DNA of 64,000 nt from Monosporascus cannonballus (lineage: Eukaryota; Ascomycota; Sordariomycetes; Xylariales). The notes below the pieces were generated by a model. It was given only the letters and a program-made list of their open reading frames with translations, ran no database searches and was not told where the DNA came from. Positions 1 through 12,916 of this stretch are shown here, piece by piece. Position 1 is the first letter of the stretch. Each line of letters opens with the position of its first letter. The stretch lies in assembly GCA_004154925.1 (NCBI GenBank), contig QJNS01000752.1:186001-250000 (forward strand). The letters are read 5' to 3'. Position numbers and translations under genes: made by a program.

Positions 1-58
1 TTAGTGATTTTATATAGACCGATATATTTGAAATCGAGTTTTTTGCTAGGTCGTTTTG
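1..58 (-). repeat. Partial 3' LTR of element B, copy 1
   Basis: The first ~58 bases align, with gaps and mostly transition differences, to the right-hand end of the LTR at 17,453-17,878. Both share a TATATAG...CCGA...GCTAGGTCG / CCTAGGTCG pattern. This would be the downstream LTR of the minus-strand element that follows, cut by the window edge. The next ~190 bases (59-250) have no clear counterpart in copy 2, so the exact LTR end is uncertain. Confidence 0.4.
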
Positions 59-3000
59 TTTAAAAATTTTTAATAAGGAAAAAATTTATTTCTCCTTTTC
101 GAAAATTAATTCTTTTAACCTTCTTTAATTATAATACTTACTTATTTAATTCCGTACGTATTCTAGTTCTGTTTCTATTTTTTTAATATAATTATCGTAA
201 ATATTTCGATATAAAGGTTATTTTAATATTAATTAAATAAGTATTATATATTTTTCTATAAATTTCTAAAATAAAAACAAAATTTACGTTCCTTAATATT
301 ATGTTAATATTTTCGTAATAATTAATATTATAAGTTCACTAAATAATAAGTAACTTTTTAATTTAGGTATTTTATTTACAATTAATATAATATCATAAAT
401 AAGTTTTTAAAATTTAATTCGTTCGTTTTATTTATCTATTTATTTATAATGTAAAAATATTAAATAATTTGCAATTTAGGCCGATTTATATTATTAAGCT
501 TTGCCAAAACTTAAATACAACTATCGATTCTTTATTCGAAATAACTTTTCTACGTAATTCATATATGCTAAAGATATATCTAAAAAAATATATGCTATTT
601 GTTCGGCATCTGTATCCTCATAATATGGTAAAAGAATAAAAAGATTTCGTAAATCGATCGACGATAACAAAAATATTATCGTAATGCATTTTTGCGACTA
701 ACTTTTCTAATATAAGAAATTTAGTAATAAAATCGAATATAATTAAATAGTATAATCGTTTTGTAATTGGTAATAATTGTAACTTTCCGTATAACTTATG
801 TTATTAAGCGTTTATTTTGACATAAATATTGTATTACCGTATAACTTTCTATATTATTAATTGTATTTTAAAAAAAGAATATGTACATTAAAGCTATTTT
901 AAAGTTTTGTAAATCCTTAAATATCCATATAACTGATATTCGTATATATTTCGTATTAAAGTTTTCTGATATTTTTCTAAAACTTATATTTTGTCCGTTT
1001 TTTAGTTTTTTAAGAAACCGTTATTATATTATCAGATTTTTTTTAATATATATCGAAAGGTATTACTCGAATTATCGCAATTTATCGCGGGCGTAAATAT
1101 CTTTTTATAATAACATCGAAAATTATATAACTAACTTTAATTAACTTTTTTTCGAAATTTAATCGCATGCTTAAAACGTTTGCTTTGCTATTTTTTAAGC
1201 TTTTTTTATAGATAATAACGAAATCGAAGTTATCGTCCTATAAATTCTTTAATCGTAATAAATCGGGTAAGATTTTAATAATTCGTATAAATTTTGACTT
1301 AGTATAAATTTCCCTTTAAGAAACACCTAAATTTTCGGAATGCTATAATAATAGCTATGAATTCCTTATTTGGAATGCCGTAATTAAATTCGATTTCGTT
1401 TAATTCATATAAGAAGAATATAATAAGGTGCAATTTATCTTAATTATTTTATTATCCGATTATTACGTTTAACGTAACATACGAAATATCGGTTTTTAGC
1501 TTAATAAAATATTTTGGATCATATATAATTAATATTAATTCACTAATAATCGTATCTTTAATGTTTTAAAAGTCTTTTTTCGTTTCGAACGTTTATTTGA
1601 ACTTTTTTGCTTTTTTTTTTATAAAATTCGTTATAGATATAATTATTTTATTAAAATTTCCAATAAATTTTCTGTAATAATTGAGGAATCTAAGGAATAC
1701 TTGTACCTTTTTAACTATAATTAACATCTGTAATTTTGTAATTGTAATAATGTTTTTAAAGTATATCTTAATGTGTTCTAAAATTATGATATATTCTAGA
1801 TATTTTATTTCTTATTCGTGGAATTAACTTTTTTTTGCGTTAATAAATAGCTTTACGTTTTATAAAGCTTTAAGAACTTTATAAATATATCTTATATATA
1901 CTTTTTCCGTTTCGGAGAAAATAAAAATGTCGTTAAGGTAGTATACGATAAAAATATCGAGATATTTCTATAACTTATAATTAATTATTCGTTGAAAAAT
2001 TACTGGTATATTTATAAATCCTATTAGTATAATTAAGTACTTAAATAGTCTGTATTTCGTCCCGAAACTTATATTTTCTTCGTATTTTTTAATCCTAGTA
2101 AAATTTTATTTATCTTCAAAATTAAAATATTATAAATTATTTAGTTCCGTAAAACCGGTTTTTTATTTTTGTGATTAGGGGTAATAATATTCGATTTTTA
2201 ATAATAATATCGTTTAAGTTTCGATAACTAATTATAAATCGTATTTTTTAATACAAAAAATATTAGATATCCTGCTAGTAATTTCGAAAGTCGAATCTAT
2301 CCTTTTTGTAACCGATTTTCTAGGTATTTTCTGAAAATACATAATTCGTTTCCGCTAAAGTTAAAAATGTGATAAAATTTCGTCGAGGATCCTTTTTTAA
2401 GAATTATCTTATGATTTTATTTGCTTTATTCTAGTAATTTCGTATTAAGTTTTTTTCTGAAAAGCTGTTTGTATCTGTAGTATTATGGTGATATATTGGT
2501 TAAACTCTTTGATATTTGGGGTTATTATTTTAAGTTATTATTCAGTTGCCTTAATTTCGTTTTGATAATAATTATAATACGTTATACTCTTTTTTGGATA
2601 CTTATTTTCTTTTTTTGTATTTTATCTTTTTAGGTGGTAAAGTTTTTGTCGTATTCTTATACTTGTATTTGTCGCCATTTCCGATCGAATATTAAGAATT
2701 TAATTTTTTTGTCCATTAATAAGGTATAAGGTAAACCTTATTTAGCTAATCTCTTTATTAATTAAGATTTCGTACTGGGGTGTCCATACTAATTCTAAGA
2801 TTATATTATAATTTTTAAATAAAACAATATCGAAATTAATTGTTTAGGATCGTTTTTAGAGAAAAATCTTAAGGTAATTAATTTCGCGTATAAATTTCCC
2901 GTTATTATAAGAGAATTCCTAACTTTCGATATTTATCGTTATATAAGGTTTTAATTGATATTTTCATAACAGTTTGAACGTATTAATTATATCTGGTATA

Positions 3001-4817
3001 ATATAATTTTCGCCTAAAGTTTTGTAATCTATTATTATGGTATATTAATATGTTCCGATTCGTATGTCTAAAGTAATAGGGTTATTAACGGCTTTTATCG
3101 TCGTATTTTCAGCTCTTTTTAGGAATTCTCTTTGATTTCTCTGGGTTTCGTTATTTTGCGGCTTTTTTATAAATAACCTTTTTTTAATTCCTTTTCGAAT
3201 TTGTCGAATTATGTTTATATTTAGATATTTAACGCGTGAAATTGTTATATTTATTTTTATTACCGGCGTACTGTTTTTCCGAATTATATGAGTTATTCTT
3301 GGTTTTATTCTAATTTTTTGCCTTACTAGGTAAATTGTTTTTTTATGGTTTCGATTATATCGTATTATGCGTCGTATTGATTATCGTTTTAAAGCTTTTT
3401 TATAAATTAACGTATTTCTTTTTTAATAACTTTTTTTCGTAAAGGTTTATAATAAATATTAATTAAAAATAAAGATCTATAATAATTCTTGAGTAATATC
3501 TTTTACTATATGCTGGATTAACTTTTTTCCGTTTAATAATTATATTATTAGTAATAATAAAAAGGGTTTATTTACGGATATTATGCTTTTCGGGTTAACC
3601 TTTTGTTTTAGCTATTTATTAAATATTTTCTAGGGTTATATATCGAAAATATCGAAATTATTATTTATTGTTTTTGTTATTTCCGGTACGGCTTAAAAAA
3701 TCGAATCCCTTATAATATATACGAGAAAAATATTTATATATATATTATTATTCGTATTTTAACATGTTCTCGTCGTCGACAATATATAATATATATTCTG
3801 CCGTACTGATTAAGAGTTTTAAGACAAATCTTTTTTGTTTAATTCTAATATTTGCGTAATTATCCTTATAATGCTTTTTATTATATTCGCGATATTTATT
3901 AAGCTAGCTTTTTGGCTTTTTGTATTCCTTATTAGACCTTTTGCTATAGAAAGCCTAATATGTATATAGGCTGGATTATATTAATAAGTTTACTTCCGTT
4001 TTTTTAATTTTTTTAGATTGTTTTTCGGATATAGATTTCTAATTATCCTAACGGGATTTCTTAGATACCTTATATTATATTGCCTTATGCCTTATCCTAT
4101 TGCAATTAAAATATTTGATCTAGGTTTAAATTTTCTTATAAATAACTTTTAATTCCATAGGCCCTAATTCCGTACCGTAAGAAATGTTATTATGTTGAAA
4201 AACGTTAATATTAGCCGTATATCGGGATTTGTTATTATTTTTTCTTTTAATGCTTTTTATACATTAGCCGTATTGTCGATCGTCGATCTGTACTATTATT
4301 GCGATATAATCCGATAAATAATTAGGCTAATTAAGTTTAAAAAGTTTTTCTTATATTTCTTTTTTTAAGTCGTCGAAAAACTTACTATTTAATATTTTTT
4401 ATTTTTTATTTAATTTAAAAGTTAATTAAATAAACGTATTATTATAATTAAATGCTAATTTCTTTTATTATAATTACTAGATTTATATTTTGGTTTTTAA
4501 CTATTCGTTTATCATTCCGAAAACTTTCGTTAATACTTATTTAAACTGTTTGTAATCGTTATATATTTATATTATTTCCGGTTTCTTTTAATTAATAAAT
4601 ATCTTATTCTTTTTATAACGAGCTTAAATTAAATAGCCGTATTTTCGGTAAATCGTCCGATTGCGAATTTCATTTATATACTAACCATAATTAATCGAAT
4701 AAAAAATTACGAAATATATTTGGCATTAAGTTAAAAAATAGTTTTAACTTAGGCGAAATTCCGTCTAAAAGTTCTGACTTAAAAGGTTTAAAGATTTTCT
4801 TTAGTTTTTTGATAAAA
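59..4817 (-). mobile_element. RIP-degraded Ty3/gypsy-like retrotransposon, element B copy 1 (left part)
   Basis: This is the internal region of an LTR retrotransposon read on the minus strand, interrupted at 4,817 by element A and resuming at 12,225. It aligns along its length with 12,917-17,452 at a nearly constant offset of about 12,660 bases. Examples are the 485-510 segment against about 13,150, and the reverse-transcriptase core near 1,930 against near 14,597. The plus strand is T-rich, as expected for a degraded minus-strand pol. No frame stays open beyond about 70 codons, so it is inactive. I did not trace protease, RNase H or integrase individually. Confidence 0.65.
1858..1960 (-). 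pseudogene. Reverse transcriptase core remnant (element B copy 1)
   Basis: Read on the minus strand, this stretch gives IFIVYYLNDIFIFSETEK, followed by a segment with YIRYIYKVLKAL. That matches the Ty3/gypsy reverse-transcriptase motif (V)YLDDILIFS followed by ...HVxxVLxxL, with the first catalytic Asp of the YxDD box changed to Asn. A G-to-A transition of the kind RIP produces would do this. The frame is open only locally. The same motif in worse condition is found in copy 2 (14,520-14,615), which confirms the homology of the two copies. Confidence 0.7.
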
Positions 4818-4822
4818 TTTAG
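4818..4822. repeat. Target site duplication TTTAG (left)
   Basis: The five bases TTTAG directly precede the left LTR of element A, and the same five directly follow its right LTR (12,220-12,224). A 5-bp duplication is usual for Ty3/gypsy integration. It fixes the element's outer limits and shows that it inserted into element B copy 1. Confidence 0.75.
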
Positions 4823-5028
4823 CGTAAGATAATAGACAGCTGTGAACTGGGTGAGGTGATCTCCGACCAGTCGTAGAACAGGTTCCAAGAAGTAAATGTA
4901 TTAAGTTATTTCCATCTGGCGTTTCCTATTAGTTGTTAAATAATAAATTTATACTAATAAGTAGGTTAATAGCTAATCGGTAACTGGTTAATTACCAACT
5001 TTATCCTTATAAGGGCTGTATTTTCATA
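4823..5028 (-). repeat. 3' LTR of element A (206 bp)
   Basis: This is a direct repeat of 12,014-12,219, the same length, with differences that are almost all C/T or G/A transitions. The ends reconstruct to a TGTGAG...CTCACA type inverted repeat; here they read CGTAAG and TTTTCATA after decay. It is the downstream LTR because the reverse transcriptase between the LTRs reads on the minus strand. A pyrimidine-rich tract (polypurine on the minus strand) lies just inside it at about 5,034-5,043. Confidence 0.75.
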
Positions 5029-8000
5029 ATTATTCCTTTTTTTAAATTATTAGTTTCTAATAATATTATTATTAATTTAATATAACGTATTTCGCAAATT
5101 TAATTACGTATATTTGCCGATAATTTATTATTATATTATGTTATAAGTAATTACCGTAATAATTAATACGTACCATATTACGTAATTAATTATGTTCCGC
5201 TTAATTTCTTATTATAATTTATTTTTAATTTTACCTTATTTATCTTTTTTTTCTTTTTCGCGTTTATATCTCCATTTTTTCTACGTACGCATTCCGTTTG
5301 GTTTTCCGTTTTTCTTTATTTTTATTTCGTTTTTTCCGTTTATTTTAAGTACTATTTCCGTTTATTATATCTTTTTTTCGTAAGGAATTCCAAAAGAAAT
5401 AATATTTTAATATTAAGGAAAATTAAGATTTTTTCGAACGTTATCCCCTTAATGCCGATAGTAAAATAAATATTAATCGTATTACGGGTTATAATAAACC
5501 GTATTATATTTACGTAATATAACGTTATTTTAATTATCGTACAATTTATATTTAAATTCCGGACGCTTTTAATTATATCGTAACCAATTATTATTATAAA
5601 ATCTTTTCGCGCAATAAATAATTATTCCTCATATTATTAATATCGTTATTTAATTTTTATTTAAATTCTGATCGTCCTTAAAAATATTGCCTAAACGGTT
5701 TTTTAATTCGATATCGATAGTTAGGAATTAATTAACGAATTCGAAAAGGCTCGTATTACGGATACCTAATACGAATATTTTAACGTAATTACGGTCGGTC
5801 GTTAACTTAACGTTTTTCGTAAGGCCAAATTCGCCTTTAATACGGTTATTATTAAGGAATATTATTTTTTTAATATAATAAAGGTCAACCTCCGATTATT
5901 CGTTATAGCTATAAAGGTCTAGTTTTAACGTTATTTTATAAATTTGTAAATTTAAGTCCTTTTTGTAAATATTACGGTCCTTTTTTTATTATTTTATAAC
6001 TAATTTCCGATTAAGCATAATCTTAAGGTATTCTTATAAGTAAAGTAACCTTTAAAAGCCGTTATGCCGTTACGCTTTTTGCTTACGAATATTTTTTATT
6101 TATTTTTTAACGTTATAACGAAATTTTAATATTTATTAATAATTATAATTAAAAAACGGCTTTGCCTAGTAAAATTATTACCAAACCTAAATATATTAAG
6201 CGTTTTAAAAACAGCGCCTTATTTCCAATTAATAATAAATTATATTCCAATTATTTAGGCTTTATTTTTCGTAAGAAATAAAACGTTTTTAAATTCCTTC
6301 CGAATTTTACGTCTAATAAATTTAACAAACGTACCTACTTTTTGCCGTTATATATTTTCTAATTACTTTCTAATATTCCTATATTAATTTCCTTAATACG
6401 TTTACCAAAAGTTAATTAACGCAAAATTTAATAATTAAACGCGAAATTTTGTTTTCGAAATAAAAGTTTAATTTTTTTTGCGTTATTTATAAATTTTTAA
6501 TCTGTATATAACAAAGTAATTATTCGCCAAAAACTTAAAAATAATTATATAATTAAGTAATATTTTAATATTAATATCTTAATTTTATTTAAAATTATTT
6601 TTTGTAATTTTTATAATTATTAGACGACCAATTTTTAATTAAACTGTTATTACCTTACGGTCTTTAGGTCGTTTTATTTTTTATATACGTATTTAATTTT
6701 TTTTCTCGTAACGCTGTAATATCTTAAACGCGTATTTAAAATGCTTTCGGGATTTTTACGTATTGTATTTGGCGGGCCAACCTTTTTATTTAATTAAATA
6801 TTCGTATTGTTCCCGGTTATCTCGGTAACGGATAATATTTTTTATTACTTATTTTTCTTATTTTTTTTGTTAAATCCGGTAACATTATTTAAACGTTACC
6901 CGGTTTCTAATTATATTACGGTTTTAATAAAAATATTAGAAATATATTATATATTCGTTAATATTTAATAAAAAAAATTATTTTATACGTTTAAAAACTT
7001 CTTTGCTTTTTAATTACAACCCGGATATAAATAAATATAAACTTTTTATTTTCAAGTTTAAAATTTTTAATTAATAAATTTATTTATTATCTTAATTAAA
7101 ATTTTATAAACGTATAACATTAATTATAATACCTTTTTTAGGTTATCGTTATTTTTTTCTAATATTCGTATATTATTTAACAAACAGGTGTTATTTTTTT
7201 AAAATGCTTTTTAACTCCTTATATTTATCCCTTAAACTTTTATAAAAAATATTCCATTATTTTTAAATAATATTTATAAAAGGTTTTAAATAAAAAACGG
7301 CCGGTAAACGTATTCCGCGTATTATTATATATAAATTTTGTATTTTATAATAATTTTATTTAATTATTTTAATACTTATTAACATAATTACGGAAATAAT
7401 ATTTTAAAACTTAATAAATACGTTCCGTTTACTTATTAGTTTGCAAATAATAAACGGTCGATATTTACCGCTTTATTTTTCGTTCCTTATAAAATTTTGT
7501 TTAAAATTAATTCGTTAATAATTTATTTTTATCGTTAATAATTCCGGCTAGCATACCGAATTTATATTTAACTTTATTATAAAATAATTAAGCTAATTCG
7601 GTTACAATTAAGGTTTTAATTATAAAAATAAATAATTTTAATTTCGTAAAGCAGTCGACGATTACTAAAATTACTTCGTACTTTAACCCGTTTAAATTTA
7701 AATTTTTAAAAAATCCCGTAATAAAATTTAACGAAATTTTTTAAAAAAGTTATTTAAATAATAGCAAAAATTATAATTATTTATATAATTTATAACGTAA
7801 CTTTATTATACCTTAATAATTCAAATATTATTTAATATATTTTCGGATATCGTTCGTTATATTTTCCTAATAAAACTTTTTAGTTATTAATTTTAACGTA
7901 CGGATATATCTTATATATTTTGCTTTTAAATTATTATAATATTAATTAATTAATTATTTCCGTAAAACGTCCTATAACGGGATTACAAATTTATTTCGAT

Positions 8001-11000
8001 AATATAAAACCTTATTTAAATTTAAAAAATATTTTCCCTTTATTCCGGCTTAATATTTAATTTTCCGTATTAATTTTATAATATTTAAATCCTTAATTTG
8101 CAACCTTCGAACTTAATTATAAAATTATCGGGAAATTTTCGGCTAAAATATTATTTTGTTTTTAACTAGCTTTTTCGTTAAAAAAATATAAGATATATTA
8201 ATTATAAATAATAACTTTAATACCAATTTTGCTTTTTTCAAATTTTTCGAAATCTAATTATAATACGATTATAATTTATAATTATTATTATTTAACCGTT
8301 AATTATATTATTATTTATAAACGATAAATTCGGCAGATATATAATTCCTTACCTTTTTTTTCTTTTCGAAAATTTCTTATAATCGTATAATAAAGATTTT
8401 GTGCTTTTTTTATGCAAATAATAATTACCTAAATTTCCGCTACTTAAAATTTATTTGGAAATTTTATAATAAATAAATTTTACGTTATTTTTATAAAGTT
8501 TATTACCTTTTTATAATACTTTAAATTACGTTATATATTTATAAATATTTTTTATACTTTTTTCGATATATTATTTATAAATCTAAATTTTTTAAATAAC
8601 GTAAAAATTACGTTTTTATATGTAATTTCCCCTAATATATAATCCGGGCGTTTAAATAGCCTATCTGCCGGATTAATAACGTTCGGTTAATATTAAATTT
8701 TAAAATTAAATTACGTAAAACGGTAAACTTATTAAGTTAACTTCCTTTCAAAGTTACGCGCCGGCATTTTTATTATATTTTTTAACGCCATATAATTAAT
8801 AAATATTAAAAAATCTTTTTTCGTACTTTTAAGGTATTGCCGTTAATATTTTAAGCTTTTTATAATTACTAATAATTCTTATTATTTTATAATTTACCGT
8901 TTTTTTTGTTAAATTTAATTTTCGCAATTAATATATAATTAAACGCCAATATTTTTTGTATTTTTATAAAAATATCCTTAATATAGCTTTTACCAAAACG
9001 TTTATTTTAACTCTGGTATTTTTGGCATTATCCTAATATCGGAAAATAATCGTTAATTAAAAGGTATTTTTTATGTTTTAAAACGCCTTTTTAATTTTTT
9101 CGGGTTACTTAAATTTTGCTATTTTATTTTTATCTTACGCCCTTTTTAAAAATTTAATAATAAGTTCGGTAATACGTAAATAATAAACGATAAATTTCCG
9201 ATAAAAATTTATAAATCCTAAAAATATTTAAATATTAAAAATTATTTTTGGTTTTAGTTACGTTTCGATAATATTAATTTATCGGTAATTTATTTCTAAA
9301 TTGCCGGTATTAATTATAAATTATAAAAATTTTATTTTTTTATAACATTTATATTTAAATACTTTAGCAAATAATTAATATTATAATAGCCGTTCGTAAA
9401 ATAATTAAAAATATTTTGCATATTTTTTTCGTTATTTAAATAAATAATTATATTATTTAAATATATTATATATATATAATTAATTAATTTAATTAATACC
9501 TTATACACATAAATCTAAAACGTAATTAACGTATTAATAAGGCCAAATAATATAATTATATATTCCAATTATTCGTATTATATTTAAAAAACGGTTTTTT
9601 ATTAATTACTTTTTTTAATTTTAATATAATAATAAATATCTTTAAAATTAATTTTCGAAAATGCCTTAATTAATTTTAAATAATTTATTATTTTTAAAAT
9701 TAAAAATAAAAAGTATTAATTTTTTATCGTTACCCGATTTAACTTTTTATAATTAATATATAATCGGAAATTGCCCTCCTTTTTAAATATAAATAATATT
9801 AATATTTTTACGTCCGTTTTCAAATAATATATCCGGCTTATTTTTAGGTTTTTTCGGATATATTTTTCGAATATTCTTTTAAGTTTCCGACATAAGGTAA
9901 ATTAGGCCGAATAAAAGTATTTTCCTTAAGATCAAATTTATTACATATTCCGCCCTTAATAATTAAAGTATTTTTTTCGTTATTTTTTCGGAATATATTT
10001 GCCGGAAATTTTTTAAATATATAAAAAGGTTAATTATTTTTTATTTGTATTTTTTTCCGAATTCCGGAATATCTAGTTTTTCGGTTAAATTTATTAAATT
10101 AACGGTATAAATTTATTTATAGAAAAATATGAAATTTATAATTTTTTATTTATCGGCCTTTTATAATAATTGGTATAATTATTAATATATAATTATATTT
10201 AGCAAAATCTTTAATTTATTTATTCCGGGTTTAAATAATAGGAAATTAAGCGTTTTCCGATTACGGCTTATTATAAAATAAATTTACTTAAATTTTCGTT
10301 TATTTCCGTTATTATTTATTATGTTAATAAAAATTTCGTAAGCCTTATAACATTTAATATACGTATTATTAATATTAATAAGGCCTAAAATATTTACAAA
10401 AATTAATTAAAAATTAAGTTTTTTTGTTAGTTTTTTATTTATAATATTTCTCTGTATTCCGGTATCCATATTTACTTATATTGCCATATCCCCCGTATTT
10501 TTTTTGATAAATACCTTTTTTTAAAAGGCGGTTTTATTTTAACCATTTTAATATTATTAGCCAAAATAAATTAAACGTATATGTTTATTCCGGCTCCTTT
10601 TTTAGATTTACGTTTAAGGATTAATTTAATTTATTGTTATATATTATAATGTTTTATATGGCCTTCGGAAATATATTTTTATATAACCGAAATAATAAAG
10701 TTTTTATATTTTTTTAAAATTATTAATTTACGTTTTTATAGCTAAATTTCGTATAATTATAATATTTAAATAAGTTTTTATAAAAATTAAAGGTATTAAA
10801 TCGTATAAATTTATTCCGATCAAAATTAAATCGGCAATTATCTGCCTTCTGAATATAAAAATGCCCGTAATCCTTATTATTTTTACGTAACGTTTTTAAT
10901 TTATTCTGGGGATTTTTTTTCCCGAAAACGTTAAAATAAAATTATTTATCCTTATTAATACCTTTAACGGAAAATAATTGGTTTTTTTTCGTCTTTTTCT

Positions 11001-12013
11001 AGATATCTTAATAACATTTTATTTTATTTATTATATTATTAATTTATTTCAATTTAATATTTTTTTATAATAAAGTATTTTGTAATCTTAATATTAATTT
11101 ATAAAAATAATTAAAAATAAAATATTTATTATTCCGATTATTTTCTGGGTTAAAAATATCCGTAAGTTTTATTTTATAAATTAGGAATCTTTATTTAACG
11201 TAAAAGTTTAACGGCAATTAATCGAATTATTATCGTAATTTTATAAATTGTTCTTTATATTCCTTATCGAAAAAATTAAGATTTACGTAACCTTTTTTAA
11301 TAAAAATTTATAATTTTTTTATTTTTTATTTTTTTCGTAATTAAAATAATTAAATATAACGCGGTATAATTGTTAAGCATTTATAATAAAAACGTCCATA
11401 TAATTTATGGCCTATTAAATATAAATAAAAATATTTCGTTTTAAATTCTTAACGTAAATTTCCGTAATAACTTTTATTTAATTTATTTTTTTAATTAACG
11501 CGCGTTCGAAAAATTTTAAATAATTATAATACGGTATTCGTTTATTATTTTTAAGCTTTTACGATAATATCGTAATTAATTTATAAAATTTGCTTTTTTA
11601 ACTTATATTATTACTTATTATTCGGCTAATTATCGGAATAATTCCGAATATTATTCGTTTTAGTAACGAATAATTTTTAAAATCTGGTTATTATTAAAAA
11701 ATTTAACTTTTTTTTATTTTAAATTCCGAAACGCATTCGTTATATTACGCCCATTTTCTAATTATTTAATTAATAATTATCAGGATATATTTTTATTATA
11801 TATATAAAGGGATTTAAAATCCCGGGGACCATAATCCTTTGCCTGTTAAGGTTCCGTTATAAGTTTTTTCGCCTATTTTCGTACCGTAATCAATTGTTCG
11901 TCAATTAGGTTTCGATTAGCGGTTTTTTCGACTGGTAATTTAGGTTCGTTTTATAATTGGCAAATTCTGCTTTTAATAATTATTATGTTACCTTTTATAG
12001 CAGATAAAAAAAT
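5029..12013 (-). mobile_element. Nested RIP-degraded Ty3/gypsy retrotransposon, element A (internal region)
   Basis: This 7.0-kb internal region lies between two 206-bp LTRs. It is very AT-rich, has many stops in all frames, and keeps cytosine mainly in CG and CC contexts. A reverse-transcriptase core on the minus strand (9,370-9,463) sets the type and orientation. Gag should therefore lie toward 12,000, and RNase H and integrase toward 5,000-9,000, but I could not trace those domains with confidence. The whole unit (4,823-12,219) is flanked by TTTAG duplications and sits inside element B copy 1, so it arrived later than B. Confidence 0.75.
9370..9463 (-). pseudogene. Reverse transcriptase core remnant (element A)
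   Basis: Minus-strand translation begins YLNNIII, corresponding to the YLDDIII box with both Asp codons turned to Asn (GAC/GAT to AAC/AAT, a RIP-type change). It continues NEKNMQNIFNYFTNGYYN, which lines up with the Ty3/gypsy consensus of an acidic stretch, H(M)QHV..VL..L...GLY.N..KC.F. Loss of both catalytic aspartates by itself rules out an active enzyme. Confidence 0.65.
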
Positions 12014-12219
12014 TATAAGATAATAAATAATTATAAGCTGGGAAAGGTAATTTCCAACCAGTCGTAAAGCAGATTTTAAGAAATAAATATATTAGGTTAT
12101 TTCTATCTGGTATTTCTTATTAGCTACCAAATGGTGGATTTATACTAATAAGTAGGTCGGTAGCTGATCGGTAGCTGGTCGGTTACCAGCCTTATCCTTA
12201 TAGGGGCTGTATTCTCACA
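12014..12219 (-). repeat. 5' LTR of element A (206 bp)
   Basis: This is the upstream LTR of element A, better preserved than its partner. It keeps an internal repeat of CGGTAGCTGATCGGTAGCTG type, and on the minus strand a TATAAA-like sequence (TTAGTATAAATCC), which could be the element's promoter. It ends in CTCACA, followed directly by the target duplication TTTAG. Confidence 0.75.
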
Positions 12220-12224
12220 TTTAG
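12220..12224. repeat. Target site duplication TTTAG (right)
   Basis: This is the right-hand copy of the five bases found at 4,818-4,822. It directly abuts the CTCACA end of the element A LTR. Confidence 0.75.
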
Positions 12225-12493
12225 CTAGATAACCTAATTCGTTCGAAAAAGTTTTTTAATTTCGAAAGGTTTTTTTTGACTTAAGCCTTTTATAAGCGGC
12301 TTAAAAGGATGTCGTAAGGTTATTATTGTTTTTCTTAAGTTAAACAATACGTTTGTTTATAACGTTTAAACGTCGAAAAACTTTTTCGCGAAAAAAAGAA
12401 ATTTTTCTTTTTTTTCCTTAGATTCCATGTTAATATCCGGATTATTAAGGATCTGGTAAATGGATTATTTGGGCTGCTTATTAATAAATATAA
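12225..12493 (-). mobile_element. Element B copy 1, right part (5' leader side)
   Basis: This is the continuation of element B copy 1 after the element A insertion. Its last ~45 bases (GCTGCTTATTAATAAATATAA region) align with the sequence just left of the 17,453 LTR (GGTGCTAATCGACATTTTA). Both copies therefore carry the same leader next to their 5' LTR. No coding signal was seen here. Confidence 0.5.
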
Positions 12494-12916
12494 TGTCGGC
12501 GATATTGTTTAAAGTTTAATAGTATGATTAAACAAAAATTTACAACGTATAACGATTAAGAGATTTAATTACTTATTAAACTTTAATCGTATAGATTTAT
12601 ATTAATAAAATATCGCAAGATTCTAAATAATAAATATAATAATATATTACGTTTTATAATATTCAGGGCATTTTAGATAATAAATTATTATTATATACTG
12701 AAATTATTTAAGATATGGAAATAATAAGCGTACATTTTTTTCTTGGATCCTGTTAGATCTCTTAAATTACTCCGGATCTATATCGGATAACTGTATAGAT
12801 CCTATTAAATCTCTTGGATTTCTCCGGATCTATATTACGTAATTTCGACCTATTTGGGTCCTGTTTCGATTATTAAGTGACCGTTTCCGAGACTCTCCCT
12901 CAGTTGGGTTATAATA
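12494..12916 (-). repeat. Shared LTR between element B copies 1 and 2
   Basis: This ~423-bp repeat aligns with 17,453-17,878 over its whole length. Shared blocks include ATAACGATTAAGAGATTTAA / ATAACGATAAAAAGATTTAA, AATTATTATTATA and an AGGTCGTAACA / GGGTTATAATA end. On its left is the 5' leader of copy 1, and on its right the 3' end of copy 2. It therefore serves as the 5' LTR of copy 1 and the 3' LTR of copy 2. The left edge is uncertain by about 10 bases. Confidence 0.55.

Noticed and set aside
5192..5383. 63-codon plus-strand frame rich in Phe and Ser with a membrane-like look
   Set aside because: It is on the opposite strand to element A's pol, and T-rich RIP DNA reads as Phe/Ile/Leu by composition alone.
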